From NCBI GenBank assembly GCA_019353055.1, contig JABAHL010000024.1:1-16685 (forward strand): DNA of 16,685 nucleotides, given 5' to 3'. This document shows positions 6,967 through 13,916 of the stretch, in pieces. Each line of letters opens with the position of its first letter. The stretch's first letter is position 1. The position numbers and the translations under genes were made by a program. The notes below the pieces were generated by a model. It did no database searches. It saw nothing but the letters and a program-made list of their open reading frames with translations, and had not been told where the DNA came from. This stretch comes from Faucicola osloensis_C. Its GTDB lineage: Bacteria > Pseudomonadota > Gammaproteobacteria > Pseudomonadales > Moraxellaceae.

Positions 6967-7128
6967 ATGATTGACGTTAAGCCTACACTGCTAGCGCGTA
7001 CTTTTGTAAGTGCATGGCTATCAGCTACGTTTGCACATTATCACGTAGATAAATCCTATGACGCTGTAGACTTTTCAAAGGCAAATGACGCTCGTGATAC
7101 GATTTATCAACTTTCCCCTGCCGCTTAA
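6967..7128 (+). CDS. Possible 53-residue protein after parE, unrecognised
   Basis: An ATG 13 bases after the parE stop opens a 53-codon frame, with AGG six bases upstream and a TAA at 7126. The product reads MIDVKPTLLARTFVSAWLSA at the start and ends DTIYQLSPAA. It has one modestly hydrophobic stretch (8-23), two His (24, 26), several Asp and no Cys. I recognise no family. The codon use looks like the neighbouring genes and the spacing to parE and to the next gene (20 bases) is operon-like, which argues for a real gene. Its small size leaves room for a remnant of a larger gene or chance. Confidence 0.4.
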   Translation: MIDVKPTLLARTFVSAWLSATFAHYHVDKSYDAVDFSKANDARDTIYQLSPAA

Positions 7129-7148
7129 TATAGAGCAAATCCGCGAAT

Positions 7149-7487
7149 ATGACTAAATTGTTGATTACCCTGCTTTTATTCTTTATCACCGCCATTGCCG
7201 AGATTGTCAGTTGTTATCTTGGCTATCTGATGCTCAAACAGCACAAACCGCTTTGGCTCATTGTACCTATGACCATCACGCTTGCCCTGTTCGTATGGCT
7301 ACTGACCCTTCATCCCACCGCGACAGGGCGAGTGTATGCCGCATATGGTGGCATATATATCGCGACGGCTTTGGTATGGCTAAAATTTGTCGATGGCGTT
7401 TCTCTGACACACTGGGATAGCATTGGCGGTTTGGTGATACTGTTGGGCGCAACTATCATTATCCTGCAGCCCAAAAGTTTGTTATAA
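7149..7487 (+). CDS. YnfA/UPF0060-family membrane protein
   Basis: This is a 112-residue inner-membrane protein with four helices: about residues 5-25, 35-55, 60-80 and 90-108. The order FFITAIAEIVSCYLGYLMLK, then TGRVYAAYGGIYIATALVWL, then DGVSLTHWDSIGG and GATIIIL is the UPF0060/YnfA signature. Length is normal (about 108-112). YnfA belongs to the small multidrug resistance superfamily, and E. coli and Shigella homologues have been linked to efflux of cationic dyes and biocides. The membrane Glu18 within AEIVSC sits where the coupling Glu of SMR proteins lies. The start has no strong ribosome site, which suggests coupling to the upstream small ORF or weak expression. Confidence 0.9.
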   Translation: MTKLLITLLLFFITAIAEIVSCYLGYLMLKQHKPLWLIVPMTITLALFVWLLTLHPTATGRVYAAYGGIYIATALVWLKFVDGVSLTHWDSIGGLVILLGATIIILQPKSLL

Positions 7488-7567
7488 ATTCCTCCAATCG
7501 ACAAATTTGCTAATTTCAGTGAGCTAATGTAAACTCAAATTAAATTACTAAATCAAAGAGACCCTAC

Positions 7568-8203
7568 ATGGATATCAACCAAACGCCATTAGATCCCAAC
7601 CAATTTGGCTCAAATGTGCCCCGCCGTGATGACCCAAACATTGCCAAGCTCGCCGCAAAATACTTAAAAATGCGCGGTTGGCAACTTGTGGGCGAGATGC
7701 CCAATGTCAAACAGCTGGTGATGCTCGCCGTCCCGCACACCTCAAACGAAGACGGTTGGAACGCGGTGATGGGTATTTTAACGCTTGGCATTGATGTCAA
7801 ACTGATGGGCAAAAAAGAGTTGTTTCGTATTCCAGTTATCGGTCCTTTTTTAAAGTGGGGCGGTATGATCTCAATTGACCGTCAGAAAAAAGGCTCGACT
7901 TTGCAGGCGACTTTGGAGCAGTTTAAACAACAAGATCAGCTTTGGTTGGCATTGGCACCCGAAGGGACGCGAAGTTACACCGACAAGTGGAAAACAGGCT
8001 TTTATCATATTGCCGTAGGCGCAGGTGTACCAATTTTGCCGATTGCAATGGACTATAACACCAAGCAAATCCGCTTTATGCCTTTGTTTTACCCAACGGG
8101 CGACTATGATGCCGATTTACCCAAAATTTTAGAAAACTATCGCGGCGTTTTGGGTAAGCATTTTGAAAAAATGTCACAGCCGTTGCAAGATTTGCATGGC
8201 TAA
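7568..8203 (+). CDS. PlsC-like 1-acylglycerol-3-phosphate acyltransferase family protein
   Basis: This is a 211-residue protein of the PlsC/LPLAT superfamily, which transfers acyl chains to lysophospholipid or related lipid hydroxyls at the inner membrane. Motif I is HTSNED (57-62), fitting HX4D with His57 and Asp62. Motif II is WGGMISIDR (97-105). Motif III is APEGTRS (130-136). Motif IV is seen around VPILPIAMDY (154-163). No transmembrane helix precedes motif I, unlike standard PlsC. The short form with PHTSNEDGW and LAPEGTRS is a bacterial branch often annotated as a lysophospholipid acyltransferase without a defined substrate. It stands alone, 80 bases after the YnfA-like gene, with AAAGAGACC before the ATG. 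Confidence 0.87.
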   Translation: MDINQTPLDPNQFGSNVPRRDDPNIAKLAAKYLKMRGWQLVGEMPNVKQLVMLAVPHTSNEDGWNAVMGILTLGIDVKLMGKKELFRIPVIGPFLKWGGMISIDRQKKGSTLQATLEQFKQQDQLWLALAPEGTRSYTDKWKTGFYHIAVGAGVPILPIAMDYNTKQIRFMPLFYPTGDYDADLPKILENYRGVLGKHFEKMSQPLQDLHG

Positions 8204-8247
8204 CTGTCTTAGCTACCCCATAAATTTCTTATGCTGTTTCTACGTTG

Positions 8248-8270
8248 AGCTACTTTTAGTTAAGGTAGCT
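8248..8270 (+). terminator. Possible weak terminator after the acyltransferase gene
   Basis: AGCTAC (8248-8253) and GTAGCT (8265-8270) form a 6-base stem with an 11-base loop, followed by a broken T tract (TTATATTA). It lies 45 bases after the stop. Weak by sequence; a Rho-dependent end is possible. Confidence 0.3.
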
Positions 8271-8487
8271 TTATATTAAGGGCTTAACAAGTCTGCTGCC
8301 AAATTCATTCCATTCATCGTTAGCGGGCTGAAAGGATAAAGGAAGGGTCAAAATGCGCCATGAAAGTCCTTTTGCTGCCGATACGGTCAACAAAAGGGTA
8401 TCAAGGTAAAGACCGTTTTGCTATCGCCCCTATTTGCCCACAAAAAAACCTAAACCTGACGATGCCATAGGTTTTACAAACTATTTC

Positions 8488-8496
8488 TGCTATGAT
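8488..8496 (+). promoter_or_regulatory. Possible extended -10 promoter for the first FKBP gene
   Basis: TGCTATGAT fits an extended -10 (TG-n-TATGAT) 69 bases before the ATG at 8566. No clear -35 is needed for this class and none is seen. AAACCT-AGGTTT, an inverted repeat at 8452-8474, overlaps the -35 zone and could be an operator. Confidence 0.35.
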
Positions 8497-8565
8497 AGAT
8501 ACAATTTTGAGACGATTTTTTAGTCGTTATTAGACCTTAATTGGACATATCAGATAGGAAATTTT

Positions 8566-9411
8566 ATGAGCAATAATACAGTTCCCGTATTGGCAGCAGT
8601 TGTGTTAGGTGCTTTGGCATTATCACCCGTTTTTATCAAAAGTTTTGGCAATGACCCACAAGTAGCCACCATCGGTAGCCGTCAGTTGGCTAGTAATTCA
8701 GCCGCTATCAATGCCCAAAGCAGTGAAGTGGCAAAGGTAGGTTATAGCCTAGGTTATATGATGGGTCAAAACGTCAAAAAAGACGCCAAAGACCTCAATC
8801 CTGCTGATATCAATCAAGGTATCAATGACGGTTTTAATGGTAAAACATCGACCATGACCCGTGAAGAAATGATTAAAGCGGTACAAACCTATGAGCAAAC
8901 CCAAATGCAAAAACGCCTACAAGACAACCAAGCCAAAGGCGAGGCTTTCCTAGCGCAAAACGCTAAAAAAGCAGGGGTCAAAACTACCGCGTCTGGCTTG
9001 CAGTATGAAGTGCTTAAAGAAGGGACTGGCGCGCAGCCAAAAGCCACAGATATCGTAGCGGTACAATATGAAGGTAAATTGCTAGACGGTAAAGTGTTTG
9101 ATAGCACCGCACAGCATGGCGGTCAACCTGCGGTATTCCCGCTTAACCAAGTTATCCCGGGTTGGACTGAAGGCTTACAATTGATGAAAGAAGGCGGCAA
9201 ATATCGTTTCTACATTCCATCAAAACTTGCTTACGGTGAGCAAGGCGCCCCTCAAGGCGGTATTGAGCCTAACAGCGTGCTCATCTTTGATGTTGATTTG
9301 CTAAAAGTCAATCCACCTGCTGATGCCGCACAGCCTGCCGCAGCAGATATCCAAGCGCAACTACAACAACAAATTGAATCCATGCAGTCAGCTTCTCAAC
9401 CTGCCCAATAG
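8566..9411 (+). CDS. FKBP-type peptidyl-prolyl isomerase, FkpA/Mip-like, membrane-anchored form
   Basis: This 281-residue prolyl cis-trans isomerase and likely chaperone acts on the periplasmic side. It opens with a hydrophobic segment (about 6-24) that has no lipobox and no clear AxA cleavage site, so it may be an uncleaved anchor. The N-terminal dimer domain (53-135) has AKVGYSLGYMMGQ and a long charged helix. The FKBP domain (about 144-248) shows ASGLQYEVL, QYEGKLLDGKVFDS, FPLNQVIPGWTEGLQLM, KYRFYIPSKLAYG and IEPNSVLIFDVDLL. Active-site Tyr168, Phe178, Asp179, Val196, Ile197, Trp200 and Tyr223 are present. The loop TAQHGGQPAV is longer than in the next paralogue. A Gln/Ala-rich tail (251-281) is extra. 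A TAGGA ribosome site precedes the ATG. Confidence 0.9.
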   Translation: MSNNTVPVLAAVVLGALALSPVFIKSFGNDPQVATIGSRQLASNSAAINAQSSEVAKVGYSLGYMMGQNVKKDAKDLNPADINQGINDGFNGKTSTMTREEMIKAVQTYEQTQMQKRLQDNQAKGEAFLAQNAKKAGVKTTASGLQYEVLKEGTGAQPKATDIVAVQYEGKLLDGKVFDSTAQHGGQPAVFPLNQVIPGWTEGLQLMKEGGKYRFYIPSKLAYGEQGAPQGGIEPNSVLIFDVDLLKVNPPADAAQPAAADIQAQLQQQIESMQSASQPAQ

Positions 9412-9511
9412 GTTGGGTTAGCGTCAGATAGGTGATCTCAATCAGCTGGGCAAGCGCAACTGTCGAGTTCGCTCGCCCTACTCATCGGCACGATGGCAAA
9501 GGAACATCCCA

Positions 9512-10306
9512 ATGATTTTAGGATATAAAAAAGTAAGTTTAGTGACTGGCATCGCTACTGGCATGCTGTTAGCGGTTACGTCAATCAGTGCAAATGCCGC
9601 ACCCGCCAGCACTAACGCAAACAAAGTTGCATCCTCTGTTTATGTACCAAAATCAACAGTGACCGCAACTAGCCCAGCATTGGCACAAGTCGGCTATAGC
9701 TTTGGCTATCTGATGGGTGAGAGCAACAAAGACAGTATTGATGACTTAAATCTTGATGCGTTTTTTCAGGGATTTCGAGATGCCTACTCAGCGCAGTCGC
9801 CCAATCTTGACAAAAAACAAATGCAAAAAGTATTGCTCGACTATCAAAAAAACAAAGAAATTGCCTATGCCAAAGAAGTACAAGCGTTAGCAGCGAGCAA
9901 TGCGGCAAAAGGCAAACAGTTCTTGCTAGAAAACGGCAAAAAATCAGGCGTGATGACTACCGCGTCGGGTCTACAATACCAAGTGCTAACACAAGGGAGA
10001 GGCAAATCACCTAAAGCGACGGACAAAGTCAAAGTCCACTACGAAGGGCGCTTGATTGACGGTACGATTTTTGACAGCTCTTATAAACGTGGCGAACCTG
10101 TGACTTTCCCACTCAATCAAGTGATTAAAGGTTGGACAGAAGGGCTACAGTTGATGAAAGAAGGGGGTAAATACCGTCTGTTTGTCCCCGCTAATTTGGG
10201 GTATGGCGAAGCAGGTAATGCCGATATCGAGCCCAACAGCGTGTTGATTTTTGATATTGAGCTGCTACAAGTCAATCCACCTGTGACCCAACCCGTTAAA
10301 CTTTAA
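9512..10306 (+). CDS. FKBP-type peptidyl-prolyl isomerase, FkpA/Mip-like, secreted form
   Basis: This is a 264-residue tandem paralogue of the preceding gene, 100 bases downstream. It has an orthodox signal peptide ending SISANA|AP at about residue 29, so it should be free in the periplasm. The dimer domain starts with LAQVGYSFGYLMGE (58-70), and a long Lys-rich helix reaches residue 145. The FKBP domain (about 151-256) has HYEGRLIDGTIFDSSYKRGEPVTFPLNQVIKGW and LFVPANLGYGEAG in order. Tyr177, Phe187, Asp188, Val204, Ile205, Trp208 and Tyr231 of the active pocket are present. This copy keeps the common SSYKRGEP loop and lacks the long tail of its neighbour. AAAGGA precedes the start. It may share a transcript with the first copy. 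A strong terminator follows at 10346. Confidence 0.92.
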   Translation: MILGYKKVSLVTGIATGMLLAVTSISANAAPASTNANKVASSVYVPKSTVTATSPALAQVGYSFGYLMGESNKDSIDDLNLDAFFQGFRDAYSAQSPNLDKKQMQKVLLDYQKNKEIAYAKEVQALAASNAAKGKQFLLENGKKSGVMTTASGLQYQVLTQGRGKSPKATDKVKVHYEGRLIDGTIFDSSYKRGEPVTFPLNQVIKGWTEGLQLMKEGGKYRLFVPANLGYGEAGNADIEPNSVLIFDIELLQVNPPVTQPVKL

Positions 10307-10345
10307 GTTTTCTCCTATTTTAAATTTTTTTCCTATCCTGGCTAT

Positions 10346-10379
10346 AAAAAAACGCTCAATTTATCTTGAGCGTTTTTTT
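10346..10379. terminator. Strong bidirectional terminator between the FKBP genes and argA
   Basis: AAAAAAACGCTCAA (10346-10359) and TTGAGCGTTTTTTT (10366-10379) are a perfect 14-base inverted repeat with a TTTATC loop. On both strands the stem ends in seven T, so it can stop the FKBP transcript and the convergent argA transcript. Confidence 0.93.
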
Positions 10380-10403
10380 GTAATGGCTTGAAAAGCGATA
10401 CCT

Positions 10404-11882
10404 TTAAAGCACCTTTTTTAATACTTTAGAATTGCGGGTATTGTCATAAAAGGCATAGCGGTCAGCCGGTAGCGATTCAGCAGGGACTTCCGTAAACCCA
10501 TGCTCGACAAACCAATGCGCGGTACGAGTAGTCAAGACATACAGTTCATGGATGCCGCGGCTACGCGCTTGTTGCTCTAAGAATGCTATCAAATCTGCGC
10601 CACGGCTACCATTGCGATAATCGGGATGGACAGCCACACAAGCCACTTCTGCGGCTTGGTCGTTGAGTGGGTATAAAGCCGCGCAGCCTAATACCATACC
10701 ATCACGCTCAATCACGCTAAAATTTTCGATATCGCTCTCTAAACGCTCACGCGAACGACGGACCAAAATACCTTGTTCTTCGAGTGGCTCTAGCAGTTCA
10801 ATCAAACCTACCACATCGTCGATATCGGCACGGCGAATTTCTTCATACGGGTCATGGGAGATTAGCGTCCCTGAACCATCACGGGTAAATAACTCTTCAA
10901 GCAGTGCGCCATCTTTGGCATAGGAGATGATATGGGTACGGTGGATACCGTATTGACAAGCATCGCTGGCTGCCCGTAAGAAACGCGCGATTTCTGAGCT
11001 TTCAGGAACATCACGTAAGAAGCGTGTCACTTCATGCGGAATCATTTCTTTAAGCAGGTGAGTGCCATCTTTATAGATACCTGTTTGCTCACCTAGGAAA
11101 ATTAATTTATCCGCTTTTAGACTAATCGCCGCTTGTAGCGCCACATCTTCAGCCAGCAGGTTAAATACTTCGCCTGTCGCAGAATAGCCCATACTACCCA
11201 AAATTACCACATGATCATGGATTAAATTGTTGTGGATGGCTTCGGCATCAATCGCGCGCACTTCTCCAGTAAATTGATAATCGATGCCATTACGGATACC
11301 GTAAGGGCGGGCGGTGACGAAATTGCCTGAGATGGCATCAATACGAGAGCCATACATCGGCGAGTTGGCAAGTCCCATCGATAGCTGTGCTTCAATTTGC
11401 AGGCGAATTGAGCCAACAGCTTTTAGGATGTACGGCATGGCTTCTTTTGTGGTGATGCGAACATCATCTGCCATCGGTGTTTCGATATGGTTCTCGGCAA
11501 GATTGGCATCAATTTGCGGACGCGCACCGTGGACGAGTACGAGTTTAATGCCAAGACTATGCAGCAGCGCAAAATCATGAATCAAATGGCTAAAATTGTC
11601 ATGATTGACCGCTTCGCCATTAAACATAATGACAAAGGTCTTGCCACGATGGGTGTTGATATAGGGCGCAAAGTTACGAAACCATAATACATAAGGCGGG
11701 GTAACATACGCAGGGGTTGTGGCAGCGGCATTTTGTTTGGCAGTATTGGGTAAATCAATCATAGCGTGATAGGCAAGTATAGGGTTATTATCAGTCATCG
11801 TTTCGCCATCGGCAAGCGGTGCAGTGCCATGGGTAAAACTTGCTGAAGTATCGGTTGAAGTTGGCATGATAACAGTAGACAT
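10404..11882 (-). CDS. argA: N-acetylglutamate synthase (ArgA), first step of arginine synthesis
   Basis: This enzyme acetylates glutamate with acetyl-CoA to begin arginine synthesis. Domains are fused as in E. coli ArgA: an amino-acid-kinase domain (residues about 68-340) and a GNAT domain (about 347-492). Kinase-domain blocks are YINTHRGKTFVIMFNGEA (74-91), LLHSLGIKLVLVHGARPQID (106-125) and SGNFVTARP. The GNAT domain has ILVRRSRERLE and ACVAVHPDYRNGSRGADLI (414-432). ENFSVIERDG and the end NSKVLKK match. The start at 11882 gives 492 residues, about 50 more than E. coli ArgA. The extra N-terminus is low in order and Thr/Ala-rich. ATG at 11798 (464 residues) is an alternative. An even longer frame to 12005 would add a hydrophobic, Cys-containing segment that is unlikely. 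No strong ribosome site marks any of the starts. It shares a terminator with the FKBP genes. Confidence 0.9.
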   Translation of the reverse strand: MSTVIMPTSTDTSASFTHGTAPLADGETMTDNNPILAYHAMIDLPNTAKQNAAATTPAYVTPPYVLWFRNFAPYINTHRGKTFVIMFNGEAVNHDNFSHLIHDFALLHSLGIKLVLVHGARPQIDANLAENHIETPMADDVRITTKEAMPYILKAVGSIRLQIEAQLSMGLANSPMYGSRIDAISGNFVTARPYGIRNGIDYQFTGEVRAIDAEAIHNNLIHDHVVILGSMGYSATGEVFNLLAEDVALQAAISLKADKLIFLGEQTGIYKDGTHLLKEMIPHEVTRFLRDVPESSEIARFLRAASDACQYGIHRTHIISYAKDGALLEELFTRDGSGTLISHDPYEEIRRADIDDVVGLIELLEPLEEQGILVRRSRERLESDIENFSVIERDGMVLGCAALYPLNDQAAEVACVAVHPDYRNGSRGADLIAFLEQQARSRGIHELYVLTTRTAHWFVEHGFTEVPAESLPADRYAFYDNTRNSKVLKKVL

Positions 11883-12262
11883 GATAAAAAAGTAGACGTA
11901 CAAATAGCATACGATAAAGTTTTTGTCTCTTTTAATTAAACATACATGTAAGTTTAACAGCGTGATTGCGACGCATCGCTCAGAGACTAACGATAAGGCT
12001 ATCAATAAAACTTACAAAATACAATAGTTAATCTTACTGATTTTGGCTGCGCTGTTTGTATTTAGTAAATTCATCCCGCAACTTTCAACTTGCTAGTGAG
12101 TTAAATTGTAAAGTTTGTTATGCTAATCTATAGTCGAGCCTTAACCTATTTGACCACCCAATCAGCGGTGTATGCCAACCTGCTAAAAAAAGAGAATACG
12201 ATAGTACCCGCTGACACAACAATTTTGAACATTTGAAAATCATGATTTAATGGAGAATATTC
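11883..12262. other. 380-base divergent regulatory region between argA and the DUF11-like gene
   Basis: It must hold the argA promoter on the minus strand and the promoter of the secreted protein on the plus strand. The latter is probably TTGTAA-17-TATAGT at 12106-12134. For argA no clean -35/-10 pair was found. TATGCT on the minus strand near 11906-11911 is a weak candidate. No classical ARG box (ArgR site) was recognised by eye. No other gene is supported. Confidence 0.5.
12106..12134 (+). promoter_or_regulatory. Likely sigma-70 promoter for the DUF11-like gene
   Basis: TTGTAA (12106-12111) and TATAGT (12129-12134) are separated by exactly 17 bases. They match the consensus at four and five of six positions. 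Transcription would start near 12141, leaving a leader of about 120 bases before the ATG at 12263. Confidence 0.5.
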
Positions 12263-12796
12263 ATGCAAAAGCTTTCAGTATTCGCGCTAATGACCGCCTC
12301 ACTAGGGGCATCAGCTACCGCAATGGCTGTGCTACCAACGGTGGCATTAGACCCTGTTGATAATAGTCAAGCTGCACCTATCTCAGCGCCAGTTGCTGAA
12401 CAAGTTCAAACCCGCATTTTAGCCTCTGTTGTTGGTCAGGATCCACAAGGTCAAGAGGTGTTAAGCCCCGTCAATGCACAAACGCGCCTTGCATCAGGCA
12501 ACGTCGTAGAATATCGCGGCTACTTAACCAATAACAGCCCTGACCGAATCCGCAATATGAAAGTGACCATGAACATCCCAGCCAATATGGAATTAGTGAG
12601 CACGAGCGATGTAGAGCCAACCCGCGCGTTTGGTAGTATGGACGGTGCCAATTTTCAATATATGCCACTAAAGACCAACATGAATGGCGTGCTACAAAAT
12701 CTACCGATGGCTTACTATAAAGCCATACAGTGGGATGTACCAGGTTTGGGTCTTAATGAAGTAGCAATGGTAAAATACCGTTTAAAAGTAAAATAA
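12263..12796 (+). CDS. Secreted DUF11-like protein, function unknown
   Basis: This is a 177-residue exported protein. The signal peptide is MQKLSVFALMTASLGASATA with likely cleavage after AMA at about residue 22. A linker rich in Ala, Pro and Gln follows (23-70). Residues about 78-177 form one all-beta domain resembling DUF11: NVVEYRGYLTNNSPDRIRNM, VTMNIPANMELVS and AIQWDVPGLGLNEVAMVKYR have the usual pattern of an Ig-like module where a polypeptide is described by balanced strands and a NxSP turn. It has a single domain, unlike the repeat arrays seen in large surface proteins. A GGAGA ribosome site lies seven bases before the ATG. The strong terminator at 12830 ends it. A periplasmic or surface role is inferred from export only. 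Confidence 0.75.
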   Translation: MQKLSVFALMTASLGASATAMAVLPTVALDPVDNSQAAPISAPVAEQVQTRILASVVGQDPQGQEVLSPVNAQTRLASGNVVEYRGYLTNNSPDRIRNMKVTMNIPANMELVSTSDVEPTRAFGSMDGANFQYMPLKTNMNGVLQNLPMAYYKAIQWDVPGLGLNEVAMVKYRLKVK

Positions 12797-12829
12797 TAAT
12801 AAGCGCTCAATGCCTAGAAGGGCTGACGC

Positions 12830-12862
12830 AAAAAACCGCTCAATTGAATGAGCGGTTTTTTT
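12830..12862. terminator. Strong bidirectional terminator between the DUF11-like gene and the patatin gene
   Basis: AAAAAACCGCTCA (12830-12842) and TGAGCGGTTTTTT (12849-12861) pair perfectly over 13 bases with an ATTGAA loop. Poly-T follows on each strand. The patatin gene's stop (12865-12867) lies three bases outside it. Confidence 0.93.
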
Positions 12863-12864
12863 AG

Positions 12865-13761
12865 TTACAATTTTTGAAACTTGCCGATTTTTTTCTCGAT
12901 ATCGTTGAGCCTTGCTAAGGTTGCAATTTCCCCTGCTTTTATCGTCGCCTTTCTGGCTACGGTATTGGTCGTGCCAATATCACCAACGGCTGGGCGTATC
13001 ACCACGTCCGCTAATTTAATTTCATCAGCATTTGCTTGATTGGGCATGACGGCAAATGTCTTATCCAATAGCGCCCAAAAATCCTGCGGATGGCTGTTTT
13101 TTGGCGGGCTTGAGACATCTACCGCGATGATAACGTCTGCGCCCATTTGTTTGGCAGTTTGCACAGGCACAAGGCTTGTCAAACCGCCATCGCCATAGCG
13201 TTTATTGTTGATGCGGGGCGCTACAAAAACGCCATACACGCTACTGGATGCACGCACCGCAAGACCGGTATTGCCTTTATCAAAGACGGCTTTTTGCTTG
13301 GTGGTTAAATCGGTGGCGACACTGGCAAAACGGATGGGGAGTTTTTCAATCGGTTGATTATCGACTTGGGTATTGACCCAGTTTTGTAATTTGATACCTT
13401 CGATAAAGCCTTGTTTGCTCCAGCTATAATCGAGTAATTCATTATTGCTAACATGGGTTGCGATGTTTTCAAGTTCGCTAGCGGACTTGCCACTGGCGTA
13501 TAAACTACCGACTAGACTGCCGCTACTGGTACCGACGATTAAGTCGGGGGTGATGCCATTTTTTTCCAGTACCTTGATGACGCCGACATGAGCAAAACCT
13601 TTGGCACCGCCCCCGCCTAATACAAGGGCGATTTTGGGTTTTACTGATGGTTTAGCAGGTGATTTAATAGGTTGGGTGGGTATCACTGGCGTTTTGGTGC
13701 AGGCGGTGACCGTAAAATAAATGCTAGTAGTTATCAGGGCAAAGAAAGAAAACGGTTTCAT
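12865..13761 (-). CDS. Patatin-like phospholipase lipoprotein (RssA/NTE type)
   Basis: This is a 298-residue patatin-fold serine hydrolase with a lipoprotein signal. From the ATG at 13761 the first 20 residues are a signal peptide ending in the lipobox VTAC, so Cys21 is lipidated; Thr after it suggests sorting to the outer membrane. A Pro/Lys linker (24-43) leads to the catalytic domain. It has oxyanion-hole loop LGGGGAKGFAHVG (48-60), nucleophile elbow GTSSGS with Ser79, and catalytic Asp191 in YGDGGL. These are the full Ser-Asp dyad of patatins. Substrate is likely phospholipid or lysophospholipid acyl chains, not shown. The start at 13761 is preferred over an upstream TTG (13776) since AGG is seven bases before it. 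It converges on the DUF11-like gene and is divergent from recG. Confidence 0.9.
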   Translation of the reverse strand: MKPFSFFALITTSIYFTVTACTKTPVIPTQPIKSPAKPSVKPKIALVLGGGGAKGFAHVGVIKVLEKNGITPDLIVGTSSGSLVGSLYASGKSASELENIATHVSNNELLDYSWSKQGFIEGIKLQNWVNTQVDNQPIEKLPIRFASVATDLTTKQKAVFDKGNTGLAVRASSSVYGVFVAPRINNKRYGDGGLTSLVPVQTAKQMGADVIIAVDVSSPPKNSHPQDFWALLDKTFAVMPNQANADEIKLADVVIRPAVGDIGTTNTVARKATIKAGEIATLARLNDIEKKIGKFQKL

Positions 13762-13916
13762 AGCAAGCCTAATCAATCAAAACAGCAATATTATTAAATG
13801 ATAAATTTGTTGAGTTCATCGGTTATAAAGCGTAAATTGTGTCGCTATGTATTCTAACTTAATTTAATGTTTTTTCATGCTATTTTTATTATAGGCAGAT
13901 AAGCTAACTTTATAAT

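Larger units (their letters stand above)
8204..8565. other. 362-base gap with several inverted repeats before the FKBP genes
   Basis: No gene is supported here. Besides the possible terminator at 8248-8270, the sequence holds CCTTTTG (8368-8374) paired with CAAAAGG (8391-8397). It also holds ACGGTC (8382-8387) paired with GACCGT (8411-8416), and AAACCT (8452-8457) paired with AGGTTT (8469-8474). The first two overlap, so alternative folds are possible. I compared it by eye with RNase P, tmRNA, SRP RNA and common riboswitches and saw none of their cores. Confidence 0.5.

Noticed and set aside
8275..8490. RNase P, tmRNA or SRP RNA
   Set aside because: GAAAGTCC near 8362 recalls RNase P, but the other conserved parts are missing, and no tmRNA or SRP core was seen.
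11883..12005. Upstream extension of argA
   Set aside because: It would add 41 residues that are hydrophobic and Cys-containing, unlike any ArgA start.
13762..13776. TTG start five codons upstream in the patatin gene
   Set aside because: The ATG at 13761 has a well-placed AGG and gives a better lipoprotein signal.
13911..13916. TATAAT directly before the recG ATG
   Set aside because: A start from it would fall inside recG, so it cannot drive the full gene.
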